A stretch of 64,000 nt of DNA from the NCBI RefSeq assembly GCF_021650705.1, contig NZ_CP087138.1, positions 1,550,001 to 1,614,000 of the forward strand, written 5' to 3'. Source of the stretch: Pseudomonas sp. KNUC1026. GTDB lineage: Bacteria; Pseudomonadota; Gammaproteobacteria; Pseudomonadales; Pseudomonadaceae. This document shows, piece by piece, positions 7,648 to 16,804 of this stretch (the first letter of the stretch is position 1; each line of letters starts with the position of its first letter). The notes beneath the pieces are model-generated. The model worked only from the letters and a program-made list of their open reading frames with translations. It made no database searches and was not told where the DNA came from. Position numbers and translations under genes: made by a program.

Positions 7648-9738
7648 ATGGCCATCCAGGATGCCCTGAAACCGGAGCGCCAGCCGCTGCTGCGGCGCCA
7701 GCCCACCGTCAAGTCCCATCTCCTTTACCTGCTGCTCTGCACACTGGCCCTGATGCTGCTGCAAAGCGGCCTGCGCCTGGCGCTGCTGATCTACAACCGA
7801 GAGCAAATCGGCAATGCCGGCGCCGACGCCTTCATGGAAGCCTTTGGCAATGGCCTGCGCTTCGATATCCGCCTGGCGGTGTATCTGCTGGTGCCGGTGA
7901 TGCTCGCCACGCTGTTCAAGGCTTCCATGCGCTGGCGCGGCCTGTTCCGCCTGTGGCTCACGCTGGCCAGCAGCGTGATGGTGCTGCTGGGTGTGATGGA
8001 GCTCGACTTCTACAAGGAATTCCACCAGCGCCTCAATGGCCTGGTGTTCCAGTACGTCAAGGAAGACCCGAAAACCGTGCTGAGCATGCTCTGGTACGGC
8101 TACCCGGTGGTGCGCTACCTGCTGGCCTGGGCATTGGTCACCTGGCTGATCAGCCTGCTGTTCAAGGCTGCCGACCGCCTCAGCCGGCCGCGTGAAGCGG
8201 TGGCCGATCAGGCACCGGGCGTGCGGCGTGTGGCGCCCTGGTACGGCCGTGTGCTGGTGTTCTTCGTGCTGCTTTGCGTAGCGGTGGTCGCCGCCCGCGG
8301 CACGCTGCGCCAGGGCCCGCCCCTGCGCTGGGGCGACGCCTACACCACCGATTCCAACTTCGCCAACCAGTTGGGCCTCAACGGCACCCTCACCCTGATC
8401 ACCGCCTTCAAGAGCCAGCTCTCCGACGACCGTGACAACATCTGGAAGGCCACCTTGCCACAGGACCAGGCCGTGGCCACCGTGCGCAAGCTGCTGATGA
8501 CCGCCAACGACCAGCCGGTCGATCTGGATTCAGCTCCCGTGCGCCGCCTGTTCACCCCGCCTGCGGAAAACACCCTGCCCGGGGTGAAGAACGTGGTGGT
8601 GATCCTGATGGAAAGCTTCGCCGGCCATTCGGTGGGCGCGCTTGGCAGTGATGCCAACATCACGCCGTACTTCGACAAGCTGGCCAAGGAAGGGCTGCTG
8701 TTCGACCGATTCTTCTCCAACGGCACCCACACCCACCAGGGCATGTTCGCCACCATGGGCTGCTTCCCGAACCTGCCGGGCTTCGAGTACCTGATGCAGA
8801 CACCCGAGGGCAGCCACAAGCTGTCGGGCCTGCCCGAGTTGCTCAGCGCTCGCCAGTTCAAGGACGTGTACGTCTACAACGGCGATTTCGCCTGGGACAA
8901 CCAGTCCGGCTTCTTCAGCAACCAGGGCATGACCACCTTCATCGGCCGCAATGACTTCGTCAACCCGGTGTTCTCCGACCCCACCTGGGGGGTATCGGAC
9001 CAGGACATGTTCAACCGTGGCAACGAGGAGCTCGACAAGCTCGCTGCCGGCGGCAAGCCGTTCTACGCGCTGCTGCAAACGCTCTCCAACCACGTGCCCT
9101 ACGCTTTGCCGCCGCAATTGCCGGTGGAGCGCGTTACCGGGCGAGGCGCGCTGGACGAGCACCTCACTGCGATGCGTTATTCCGATTGGGCATTGGGGCA
9201 GTTCTTCGAAAAGGCCAAGAAGTCGCCTTACTACAAGGACACCCTGTTCATCGTGGTGGGTGACCACGGCTTCGGCAACGAACAGCAGATCACCGAGTTC
9301 GACCTCGGCCGCTTCAACGTGCCGCTGCTGGTCATTGGCCCGGGCATCCAGGAAAAGTTTGGTACCGTCAGCCATACCGTGGGTACCCAGATCGACATCG
9401 TGCCGACCATCATGGGCCGCCTCGGCGGGCCGACCCAGCATCAGTGCTGGGGCCGTGACCTGCTCAACCTGCCAGCGGGGGACCCGGGCTTCGGCGTGAT
9501 CAAGCCTTCGGGCAGCGAGCAGACGGTCGGCATTATCCGTGGCGATCGCCTGCTGATCGAAAGCCGTGACATGGACCCGCGCATGTACCGCTTCACCCTT
9601 GGCCACAATCCACAGGGCGAGCGCATTCAGGACCCGGACATGAGCGCCTGGCGCGAGCAGCTCGAAAGCTTCCTGCAAGTGGCCACCAAGGCTTTGCTCG
9701 ATGACACCGCCGGTGCCGTGCAAAGCAAGCGCGAGTAA
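7648..9738 (+). CDS. LTA synthase-like sulfatase-family phosphotransferase
   Basis: The protein has 696 residues. Five membrane helices occupy about residues 25-245, followed by an extracytoplasmic alkaline-phosphatase-type domain. Metal/catalytic motifs are MESFAGHSVGALG (first metal Glu), the SNGTHTHQGMFATM segment with the likely nucleophile Thr, and VVGDHGFGNE (Asp-His metal site). Relatives transfer phosphoglycerol or phosphoethanolamine from lipids. A Gram-negative cell has no lipoteichoic acid, so the natural acceptor here is uncertain; periplasmic glucans or envelope lipids are inference. ATG 7648 is preferred over the upstream TTG-frame extension because the hydrophilic N terminus MAIQDALKPERQ resembles relatives. 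Confidence 0.88.
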   Translation: MAIQDALKPERQPLLRRQPTVKSHLLYLLLCTLALMLLQSGLRLALLIYNREQIGNAGADAFMEAFGNGLRFDIRLAVYLLVPVMLATLFKASMRWRGLFRLWLTLASSVMVLLGVMELDFYKEFHQRLNGLVFQYVKEDPKTVLSMLWYGYPVVRYLLAWALVTWLISLLFKAADRLSRPREAVADQAPGVRRVAPWYGRVLVFFVLLCVAVVAARGTLRQGPPLRWGDAYTTDSNFANQLGLNGTLTLITAFKSQLSDDRDNIWKATLPQDQAVATVRKLLMTANDQPVDLDSAPVRRLFTPPAENTLPGVKNVVVILMESFAGHSVGALGSDANITPYFDKLAKEGLLFDRFFSNGTHTHQGMFATMGCFPNLPGFEYLMQTPEGSHKLSGLPELLSARQFKDVYVYNGDFAWDNQSGFFSNQGMTTFIGRNDFVNPVFSDPTWGVSDQDMFNRGNEELDKLAAGGKPFYALLQTLSNHVPYALPPQLPVERVTGRGALDEHLTAMRYSDWALGQFFEKAKKSPYYKDTLFIVVGDHGFGNEQQITEFDLGRFNVPLLVIGPGIQEKFGTVSHTVGTQIDIVPTIMGRLGGPTQHQCWGRDLLNLPAGDPGFGVIKPSGSEQTVGIIRGDRLLIESRDMDPRMYRFTLGHNPQGERIQDPDMSAWREQLESFLQVATKALLDDTAGAVQSKRE

Positions 9739-9755
9739 TGCTGCGCGCATGAAAA

Positions 9756-9774
9756 CGCCGGGCGATGCCCGGCG
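9756..9774 (-). terminator. Hairpin terminator acting on the minus strand
   Basis: CGCCGGGC pairs with GCCCGGCG around a three-base loop. Four A residues precede it on the plus strand, giving a U tract for leftward RNA. It should end transcripts of the SEC-C/LEA-2 gene pair coming from the right. Confidence 0.6.
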
Positions 9775-9790
9775 TCGTCTACCTCTCCAG

Positions 9791-9817
9791 CCCCTGCCAT
9801 CGTGCAGGGGCTTTTTT
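9791..9817 (+). terminator. Rho-independent terminator of the LtaS-like gene
   Basis: CCCCTGC pairs with GCAGGGG around a six-base loop and is followed by CTTTTTT. It lies 52 bases past the stop of the LtaS-like gene. Confidence 0.8.
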
Positions 9818-9834
9818 ATGGCACCGGCGCTGGT

Positions 9835-10035
9835 TCAGGCACCGTGGCACTTCTTGAATTTCTTTTCGCTGCCGCAGGGGCAGGGGTCATTACGGCCAAC
9901 ATCCTTGAGGGTGTTGCGCACGGGTTCCTGATGGCTGTGGTTGCAATGAGGGCCGTGTACGTGGCCAGCGTGGCCGTGATCGTGGTCATGACCGTGGTTG
10001 CAGTCAGGGCCGTGCACGTGAGGTTGTTGCGACAT
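9835..10035 (-). CDS. SEC-C motif metal-binding protein with His/Cys-rich repeats
   Basis: The protein has 66 residues. The N-terminal half is a duplicated His/Cys segment: HVHGPDCNH and HVHGPHCNH, separated by HDHDHGHAG. The C terminus is the SEC-C zinc motif, [19 protein letters not shown], as found at the end of SecA. It probably binds zinc or another transition metal. It starts five bases after the stop of the upstream LEA-2 lipoprotein gene, so they share a transcript. The hairpin at 9756-9774 is its likely terminator. Confidence 0.88.
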   Translation of the reverse strand: MSQQPHVHGPDCNHGHDHDHGHAGHVHGPHCNHSHQEPVRNTLKDVGRNDPCPCGSEKKFKKCHGA

Positions 10036-10040
10036 CGAGG

Positions 10041-10523
10041 TTACTCCGGGTTGAGCTGACGGCCGATTATCGCATCAGTTCGCCGGGCTGTAAGGTGCTG
10101 GCCGAAGATAAATCCGGTGCGCAGATGCACGGTGAGCGTATAGTTCAGCGGCTCGCCCGCGCGCTGTTTCAACAACCGCGCAAGAGGCTTTACGTGCTGC
10201 CAGAGGCTGGTATGCACCTGGACCTGGTAGTTTCGGCTGCCGTTGGCCGGCACGCTGAACCAGGTGCGCTCGCTGCCTTCGGCCAGAGTGATGCCTTCCA
10301 GGCGCAGGCTGTAGCGCACCTGCCGGACGGGCAGGGCGCGTGCGTTGGGGTTGGTCAGGCGCATATGCAAAATGAAGCGCTGCGACAGCCAGCGCGCCTT
10401 GGCTTTTTCGATGCTCACCAGGCGCACTTCAGGCGCATCGAGCGGGCGTTGCCAGCCCAGCAGCGAGCAACCCGGCAGGCACAGCGCTAAGATAAGCAGC
10501 AACAGCCTGGGTGACCTTGTCAT
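10041..10523 (-). CDS. LEA type 2 (WHy domain) lipoprotein
   Basis: The protein has 160 residues. A lipoprotein signal ([19 protein letters not shown]) has its lipobox cysteine at residue 19. The rest is a WHy/LEA-14-like beta sandwich: [32 protein letters not shown] is the classic strand pattern. Such proteins are linked to desiccation and envelope stress, but the role in pseudomonads is unclear. It is co-oriented with the downstream SEC-C gene and divergent from the gene at 10559. Confidence 0.85.
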   Translation of the reverse strand: MTRSPRLLLLILALCLPGCSLLGWQRPLDAPEVRLVSIEKAKARWLSQRFILHMRLTNPNARALPVRQVRYSLRLEGITLAEGSERTWFSVPANGSRNYQVQVHTSLWQHVKPLARLLKQRAGEPLNYTLTVHLRTGFIFGQHLTARRTDAIIGRQLNPE

Positions 10524-10558
10524 GGCCGGGCCTCAGTCATGGGCACAGGAGAGAAGGG

Positions 10559-11071
10559 ATGAGCCTGCACGAAATCGTATTCGAAGGCCAGGTATTGCCG
10601 GGGCATGCGCCCGAAACTGTCCGCCAGAACCTTGCGAGGGTGTTCCAGGCCGATACAGCGCGGCTCGACAAACTGTTCTCCGGCCGGCGGTTGGTGCTCA
10701 AGACCGGCCTGGACACCCAGGCTGCGGAAAAATACCGGGAAGTACTCGAGCGCGCCGGCGCCCGTGTGCAGGTCAATGCACTGCAGGTGCCGGTAGAGGC
10801 TGACTGGGCGGCATCGCCCGAGCCTGCGCCCGAGCGGGCTCAGGTGGTACCGCGTGATGAGTATATGGCTGCCTTCGCCGGCGTCGACGCACCGGACTAT
10901 GGCATTGCCGAAGCAGGGGCGACCATGGCCCCCGCCCAGCCAGCCAGAGCGGCGCCGCTGCTGGACCTCTCCGGCCTCAGCATCGCGCCTGCCGGCAGTG
11001 ACCTGGGCCAGGCCAAAGCGGCACCGGCCCCGGCGGCGCCCGATACGTCCCATCTCAAGCTCAGCCAATAA
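10559..11071 (+). CDS. Conserved hypothetical protein (170 aa)
   Basis: The ATG at 10559 has a strong site (AGGAGAGAAGG) directly upstream. The first 70 residues form a compact domain ([20 protein letters not shown], then [20 protein letters not shown]). The same kind of N-terminal domain is known in front of other uncharacterised gammaproteobacterial proteins. The remainder is Ala/Pro-rich and probably disordered. There is no signal peptide. Its last 11 bases overlap the tail of the convergent YchJ-type gene. Function is unknown. Confidence 0.75.
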   Translation: MSLHEIVFEGQVLPGHAPETVRQNLARVFQADTARLDKLFSGRRLVLKTGLDTQAAEKYREVLERAGARVQVNALQVPVEADWAASPEPAPERAQVVPRDEYMAAFAGVDAPDYGIAEAGATMAPAQPARAAPLLDLSGLSIAPAGSDLGQAKAAPAPAAPDTSHLKLSQ

Positions 11072-11531
11072 GGTAGCCTGCGCAGCACTTCTTGAACTTC
11101 TGCCCGCTGCTGCAAGGGCAGGGGTCGTTGCGCCCGGCTTTGAGCGGTGCGGTGGGGTCGATGAAATACCATCGCCCGTCCCGCTGCACGAATGCCGAAC
11201 GCTCGCGATGGCTATGCTCGCCAGAGTCGTCGTGCCAGCGCGCGGTAAAGGTCACGAACGCGTGCTCGGGCTGGCCGCCGTGGGTTTCGCAATGCTCTAC
11301 TTCAAGCCCCAGCCAGGTGGCCGACGCGCTCCACTGAGCGATGGCCGCCCGGTCAAGGGTCGCTTGCTGGGCGGGCAAGGTGGTGCTGACCAGGTAGTCA
11401 ACCTGGCCCATCACGTAGGCGCTGTAGCGCGAACGCATCAGCGCCTGGGCGTCCGGGGCCGGGAGGCCCTGATGCAGCCGGCCGCAGCAGCCTTCGAGGG
11501 AGTTACCGCTGCCGCAAGGGCACACTGTCAT
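11061..11531 (-). CDS. YchJ family protein
   Basis: The protein has 156 residues from ATG 11531. It begins with a SEC-C-like zinc knuckle ([14 protein letters not shown]) and ends with a second ([20 protein letters not shown]). Between them is an NTF2-like fold ([15 protein letters not shown], then [13 protein letters not shown]). This is the standard YchJ/UPF0225 architecture. It starts five bases after the stop of the DUF6231 gene. It is the second SEC-C protein within 1.5 kb. Its role is unknown. Confidence 0.9.
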   Translation of the reverse strand: MTVCPCGSGNSLEGCCGRLHQGLPAPDAQALMRSRYSAYVMGQVDYLVSTTLPAQQATLDRAAIAQWSASATWLGLEVEHCETHGGQPEHAFVTFTARWHDDSGEHSHRERSAFVQRDGRWYFIDPTAPLKAGRNDPCPCSSGQKFKKCCAGYLIG

Positions 11532-11536
11532 GAGAG

Positions 11537-12034
11537 TTACCACCAATACTTTCCAAAATTCTCCGGGTTGGCCCAGAACTTCGCATTCAGCCAGTCCGGC
11601 ACCTGCTTGTAATCCTTAAGATCATAGGTGAACAACGACAGCACCTGCCCCTCGCGCTCGAACCGCTCACTGGCCTGAAGCGCCAGCGAGAACAGGTCGG
11701 TTGCGGCCCAGCCGGCGGCGGGCAGGTCTACCAGCAGCGCCAGGCGGCTGGCGTTGAGGTTGCGGATACCGCCGAGCAGTTCAAGGCCTTGACGCTTGGG
11801 GAGGTGTTCCAGGCAGTCGACCAGCAGCGCAAGGTCAAAGCGCCGTGCAGCGAGCGCCGGCGGTAAGGGGCCGGGCTCGGCGAAGGCCAGCTCGCACGCA
11901 GGGTGCGCCTGAGCGAAGGCCTCAAGCGCGGGAAACTGGCTGGCGCCCACTACCAGAAGTGAACGCGGAGCATGCTGAGCGAGCAGGGCGGCCAGTGCCT
12001 GCTGCGGGGTGCGTTGTGAAGCGGCATCGGTCAT
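11537..12034 (-). CDS. DUF6231 family protein
   Basis: The protein has 165 residues from ATG 12034 (CGAGGA upstream; an in-frame TTG at 12040 adds two residues). A methyltransferase-like nucleotide fold is hinted by SLLVVGAS at the N terminus and [22 protein letters not shown] in the middle. The C terminus [20 protein letters not shown] is the conserved family end. It is co-transcribed with the YchJ-type gene. Function is unknown. Confidence 0.8.
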   Translation of the reverse strand: MTDAASQRTPQQALAALLAQHAPRSLLVVGASQFPALEAFAQAHPACELAFAEPGPLPPALAARRFDLALLVDCLEHLPKRQGLELLGGIRNLNASRLALLVDLPAAGWAATDLFSLALQASERFEREGQVLSLFTYDLKDYKQVPDWLNAKFWANPENFGKYWW

Positions 12035-12184
12035 CGTCAATCCTCGTTGGATAATAAAGATTAACCGGCTTGGGAGTCATTGGCGAAGCGCCGTGGTCCT
12101 AAAGCAGGCAACCCGTGGGTTACAGGGATGTGCCGTTAGGCTTGACTACCAATACCGGCAGCAGCCGGAGACACAGGAGCTTCG

Positions 12185-12931
12185 ATGATGATGAGCCGCT
12201 GCACGAAGGCTTTATTACCCGTACTTCTGGTCAGCAGTGTTCTCTCGGGATGTGCCACTCGCAGTGATGGAAGTGCGCCACTGAACCAAAGGAACTGGCC
12301 AATTTGCAGCCTGCTCGGCGGTGCCGCCGGTGCAGGCTTGGGAGCGTTGGAAAGCGGTGCCTGGGCCGCCGGTGGCGGTGTGCTGGGCGCTGTAGGTGCG
12401 GGGCTGGTGTGCTTCGCGCAGGACGGCGACGAGGATGGCGACGGTATCTTCGACCGCCGCGACCGGTGCCCGGGCACGCCCGAAGGGACGCCGGTCAGCC
12501 ACAACGGATGCCCACTGCCGCCTGCACCGGCAATCACGCCGGCCTCGGCACCCGCCCCGCAACCTCCGGCGCCCCCGGCGCGGGAAGTGGTCACGCTCAG
12601 TGATGTGGGCGATGTGCTGTTCGAGTTCGACAAGGCTGACCTCAGAGCGCCTGCCCGCGCCGCACTCGATGCCCAGCTCGACAAGCTCAAGGCGGCGGAC
12701 GTTGTCAGCGTCAAGGTCGAAGGGCACACCGACAGCAAGGGTTCCGATGCCTACAATCAGAAGCTCTCCGAGCGTCGCGCAGCCAGCGTAGTCACCTACC
12801 TGGTGGACCATGGCGTACCGCAGGCACGCCTGAGCAGCGAAGGCTTCGGTGAAAGCCGCCCGGTGGCAGATAACAGCACCGATGCGGGCCGGGCGAAAAA
12901 TCGCCGGGTCGAGCTGATCATCAGCCGCTGA
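12185..12931 (+). CDS. OmpA-family peptidoglycan-binding lipoprotein
   Basis: The protein has 248 residues. The lipoprotein signal ends at LSGC. A Gly-rich segment (GAAGAGLGALESGAWAAGGG) is followed by an Asp-rich calcium-type repeat (DGDEDGDGIFDRRDRCPGTP) and a Pro-rich linker. The C-terminal OmpA domain has FEFDKADLRAPARAALD, VEGHTDSKGSDAYNQKLSERRA and GRAKNRRVELII, the peptidoglycan-contacting motifs. It probably anchors the outer membrane to the wall. ATG 12185 has ACAGGAG upstream. Confidence 0.9.
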   Translation: MMMSRCTKALLPVLLVSSVLSGCATRSDGSAPLNQRNWPICSLLGGAAGAGLGALESGAWAAGGGVLGAVGAGLVCFAQDGDEDGDGIFDRRDRCPGTPEGTPVSHNGCPLPPAPAITPASAPAPQPPAPPAREVVTLSDVGDVLFEFDKADLRAPARAALDAQLDKLKAADVVSVKVEGHTDSKGSDAYNQKLSERRAASVVTYLVDHGVPQARLSSEGFGESRPVADNSTDAGRAKNRRVELIISR

Positions 12932-12956
12932 CCGCAGCACCAGGAGGGCACACGAC

Positions 12957-13214
12957 ATGTTGGGTTTGTTCAAACTGTTGATGCTGCTCTTCTGGTGGCT
13001 GGTGGTTGCCAATCTGCTCATGCCGCTGGTGTGGCCGTTCCGTGCCTGGGTCAACCTCGCAGGCGCCGCCATGCTTGGGCTGCATCTGCTGGAGATACTG
13101 GCTTTCAAAGGCCGCCTGCTTGGCCGCAGCCATCCAGGGCTGGATCGCCTGCAAATCCTTTTGTTGGGCATCTTTCACATCCAGAGCCTGCCACCGCCGC
13201 TGCCGAGGCGGTAA
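12957..13214 (+). CDS. DUF1145 inner-membrane protein
   Basis: The protein has 85 residues with two to three hydrophobic helices, beginning LGLFKLLMLLFWWLVVANLL and ending in a basic tail. A strong AGGAGGG site lies upstream of the ATG. It follows the OmpA-like gene by 25 bases. The pattern matches the DUF1145 family. Function is unknown. Confidence 0.8.
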   Translation: MLGLFKLLMLLFWWLVVANLLMPLVWPFRAWVNLAGAAMLGLHLLEILAFKGRLLGRSHPGLDRLQILLLGIFHIQSLPPPLPRR

Positions 13215-13318
13215 ATCTTTGTTTGCATTGCCGGGCGCCTCTGTGGGCAGAAGCGGGTATGATAGCCGCCACACGCACCACTGAAGATTTATCCAGCCCT
13301 CGCGCTGGCCCGGATCCC

Positions 13319-15461
13319 ATGCTCAGCACCGAACTCAAGTCCACCATTCAGGGCGCCTACTCGCGTTTTCTCGAAGCCAAGCAGCTCAAGCCTCGCTATG
13401 GCCAGCGCCTGATGATCGCCGAAGTCGCCAAGGTTCTGGGGGTATCCCGCAGGACGACGAGGGCCATCGCCTGGGCGACCCGGCAGTGGTGGCGGTGGAG
13501 GCGGGGACCGGTACTGGCAAAACCGTCGCCTACAGCCTGGCAGCCATCCCGGCGGCCAAGGCAGCTGGCAAGCGGCTGGTGATCGCCACCGCCACGGTCG
13601 CCTTGCAGGAGCAGATCGTCCTCAAGGATTTGCCCGACATCGCGCGCAATGCCGGGCTCAGTTTTACCTACGCCCTGGCAAAAGGGCGCGGGCGCTACTT
13701 GTGCCTGTCCAAGCTCGATGCGCTGTTGCAGGAGGGCCAGGCGCAGTCGGCCACCGCTCAGTTGTTCGAAGACGAAGGCTTCGCCATCGACGTCGACGAG
13801 GCCAGCCTCAAGTTGTTCAACAGCATGATCGAGAAACTGGCCGGCAACCGCTGGGACGGCGACCGTGACAGCTGGTCCGAGGCGCTCGACGACAAGGACT
13901 GGGCACGCCTGACCACCGACCACAGCCAGTGCACCAACCGCCATTGCCCCAACTTCCAGCAATGCGTGTTCTTCAAGGCGCGCGAAGGCATGGGCAAGGT
14001 GGATGTGATCGTCACCAACCACGACATGGTGCTGGCCGACCTGGCTCTGGGTGGCGGTGCGGTGCTGCCCGACCCGCGCGACACGCTTTATGTGTTCGAT
14101 GAAGGCCACCACCTGCCAGACAAGGCCATCGGCCATTTCGCCCATTACACCCGCTTGCGCTCCACCGCCGACTGGCTGGAGCAAACGGCTCGCAACCTCA
14201 CCAAACTGCTTGCCCAGCACCCGCTGCCTGGCGACCTGGGCCGGCTGGTCGAGCAGGTGCCGGAGCTTGCGCGCGAGCTCAAAAGCCAGCAGCAGTTCAT
14301 GTTCGGCGCCTGCGAGCAGGTGGCCGATTTCCACGGCGGCGAAGACATGGAGGGCCGCGACCGGCCACGGCATCGCTTCGAAGGCGGCGTGGTGCCAGAG
14401 CATCTTCGCGAGATGGGCCTGGAATTGAAAAGGGTTTCGGCCGCCTGACCGACCTCTACACGCGCCTGGCCGAGCTGCTCAAGGAAGGCATGGACGGCGA
14501 AAAGAACATCGGCATCGCCAGCCACCAGGCCGAGGAGTGGTACCCCTTGTTCGGCAGCCTGCTGGCACGCTCTCAGGGCAACTGGGAGCTGTGGACGGCA
14601 TTCACCGGCGAAGACCCGGAAAACACCCCGCCCATGGCGCGCTGGATGACGCTGGTCGAAGCTGGCGCTGGCCACGACATCGAGGTGAACGCCAGCCCGA
14701 TCCTGGCTGCCGACATGCTGCGCCGCACGCTGTGGAACGTGGCTTATGGGGTGCTGGTCACCTCTGCGACGCTCACTGCGCTCAACCGTTTCGACCGCTT
14801 TCGCATGCGTTCAGGCATTCCCCGCGATGCGGTCACCACCGTGGTGCCAAGCCCGTTCCATCATGCCGACGCCGGTGTGCTGCGGGTTCCCGACCTGCGC
14901 GCCGACCCGCGCAACGCCTCTGAGCACACCGCCGCTATTGTCCGTGAATTGCCCAAGCTGGTAGAGGGCTCACGTGGCTCTTTGGTGTTGTTCAGTTCGC
15001 GCAAACAGATGCAGGACGTGTTCGACGGGCTTGACCGTGAGTTCCGTCGGCAGGTGTTCATTCAGGGCAACCTGTCCAAACAGGAAACCCTCAACAAGCA
15101 CAAGGCCCGGGTCGATGGCGGTGAAAGCAGCGTGCTGTTCGGCCTCGCCAGTTTCGCCGAAGGCGTCGACCTGCCAGGCGCCTATTGCGAGCACGTGGTC
15201 ATCGCCAAGATTCCCTTCGCGGTACCTGACGATCCGGTCGAAGCAGCACTGGCCGAATGGATCGAGGCTCGCGGCGGCAATCCGTTCATGGAAATAGCCG
15301 TGCCAGACGCCTCGCTGCGGCTGATTCAGGCCTGCGGCCGCCTGCTGCGTACCGAGCAGGACCGCGGCACCATCACCCTGCTGGACCGCCGCGTGGTCAC
15401 CCAGCGCTACGGCAAGGCGATCCTCGCTGCGCTACCGCCGTTTCGCCAGGAAATCGGCTGA
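13319..15461 (+). CDS. dinG: ATP-dependent DNA helicase DinG (two frameshifts)
   Basis: XPD-type superfamily 2 helicase that unwinds DNA with 5'-3' polarity and resolves R-loops and G-quadruplexes. Visible motifs: Walker A EAGTGTGKT near residue 61; an iron-sulfur cysteine set (one in RGRYLCL, then CTNRHC and FQQC); box II VFDEGHH; and motif VI QACGRLLRTEQDRG. One G is missing near 13440 and one base near 14430. With both restored the protein is 714 residues, the normal length. The start ATG 13319 is read from the family N terminus MLSTELKSTI. Confidence 0.93.
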
Positions 15462-15547
15462 ATATATCTTGTAGCCCCCGTTCCCAAAGCGGCCTGGGGC
15501 TGAAACAATGCGTGCCATTCAAATGCCAGATCACAGGGGAGCGGCGG

Positions 15548-16696
15548 GTGCAGATTCAGGGCTATTTCCAGCTTGAGTTCGAGGCCGTGCGCGATGCTTT
15601 CGCGGCACTCTTCGAAGACCCTCAGGAACGCGGCGCTGCCTTGTGCATCCAGCTCAACGGTGAAACCGTCATCGACCTCTGGGCTGGCACCGCCGATAAA
15701 GATGGCCAGGCAGCCTGGCACAGCGACACGATTCTGAACCTGTTCTCCTGCACCAAGGCCTTCACGGCCGTGGCGCTGCTGCAACTGGCGAGCGAGGACA
15801 AGTTGTCGCTCGATGCGCCGGTCGCACGCTACTGGCCGGAATTCACAACTGCGGGCAAGGCGGATATCACTGTTCGCCAGGTGCTGTGCCACCAGGCCGG
15901 TGTGCCGGCGATCTCTGCACCACTGCCCGCCGAAGCGCTGTACGACTGGCAGGCCATGCTCCACGCACTGGAAGGTCAGTCGCCCTGGTGGCAGCCAGGC
16001 ACTGCTCATGGCTACGCTGCCATTACGTTCGGCTGGCTCGCCGGTGAGTTGATCCGCCGCGTCACTGGTCGTGAGCCAGGTGACGTCATCGTCGACCGTG
16101 TGGCCCGCCCCCTGGGTCTGGATTTTCACATCGGCCTCGCCGACAGCGAGTTCGACCGCGTTGCCCACATCTCCCGCGCCAAGGGTAATGCCGGTGATGT
16201 AGCGGCCCAGCGGCTGTTGCAAGTTACCCTGCGCGAGCCCGAGGCGCTCAGCACGCGTGCTTTCACCAACCCGCCTTCAGTGCTCACCAGCACCAACAAG
16301 CCTGAATGGCGGCGCATGCAGCAGCCGGCGGCAAACGGGCACGGCAACGCACGCAGCCTGGCGGGTTTCTACAGCGGCCTGCTGGCGGGGGATCTGCTTG
16401 GCGGCGAGTGGCTGGACGCGATGGTTCAGCCGCACAGTGATGGCGATGATCTTACCCTGCTCACGCCTACTCGTTTCGGCCTGGGGGTGATGCTCGACCA
16501 GCCTGATCAGCCGAATGCCACCTTCTGCATGGGGCGGGGCGCGTTCGGCCATCCCGGTGCGGGCGGGTCCATCGGCTTTGCCGACCCTGCGTCCGGGGTT
16601 GCGTTCGGGTTTGTGACCAACACGCTTGGGCCATACATCCTGATGGACCCGCGTGCGCAAGGCCTGGTGCGCGCATTGAACGATTGCCTGCCATGA
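15548..16696 (+). CDS. Serine hydrolase of the beta-lactamase/EstB family
   Basis: The protein has 382 residues starting at GTG 15548 with AGGGGAGCGG upstream. The penicillin-binding fold shows the SxxK motif as SCTK near residue 67, a tyrosine motif in HGYAAITFGW, and the late HPGAGGSIGFADP segment. It lacks a signal peptide and is likely a cytosolic esterase or amidase, not a resistance enzyme. It begins 86 bases after dinG. The substrate is unknown. Confidence 0.85.
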   Translation: MQIQGYFQLEFEAVRDAFAALFEDPQERGAALCIQLNGETVIDLWAGTADKDGQAAWHSDTILNLFSCTKAFTAVALLQLASEDKLSLDAPVARYWPEFTTAGKADITVRQVLCHQAGVPAISAPLPAEALYDWQAMLHALEGQSPWWQPGTAHGYAAITFGWLAGELIRRVTGREPGDVIVDRVARPLGLDFHIGLADSEFDRVAHISRAKGNAGDVAAQRLLQVTLREPEALSTRAFTNPPSVLTSTNKPEWRRMQQPAANGHGNARSLAGFYSGLLAGDLLGGEWLDAMVQPHSDGDDLTLLTPTRFGLGVMLDQPDQPNATFCMGRGAFGHPGAGGSIGFADPASGVAFGFVTNTLGPYILMDPRAQGLVRALNDCLP

Positions 16697-16760
16697 AACT
16701 CTCGACAAGCGGTCACCAATTGAACAAAAATTGATCTACCATTCCAATCAATCAGTTATA

Positions 16761-16776
16761 CGGGTTTGTTAACCCG
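16761..16776 (+). promoter_or_regulatory. Leader hairpin before the OmpA-like gene
   Basis: CGGGTT pairs with AACCCG around TGTT, 28 bases before the start codon. It is flanked by two ATCAATCA copies (16747-16754 and 16781-16788). It could be a weak operator or a messenger stabiliser. It is seen in the sequence only. Confidence 0.35.
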
Positions 16777-16804
16777 CTTTATCAATCAACGCCTGGATTG
16801 CCCA

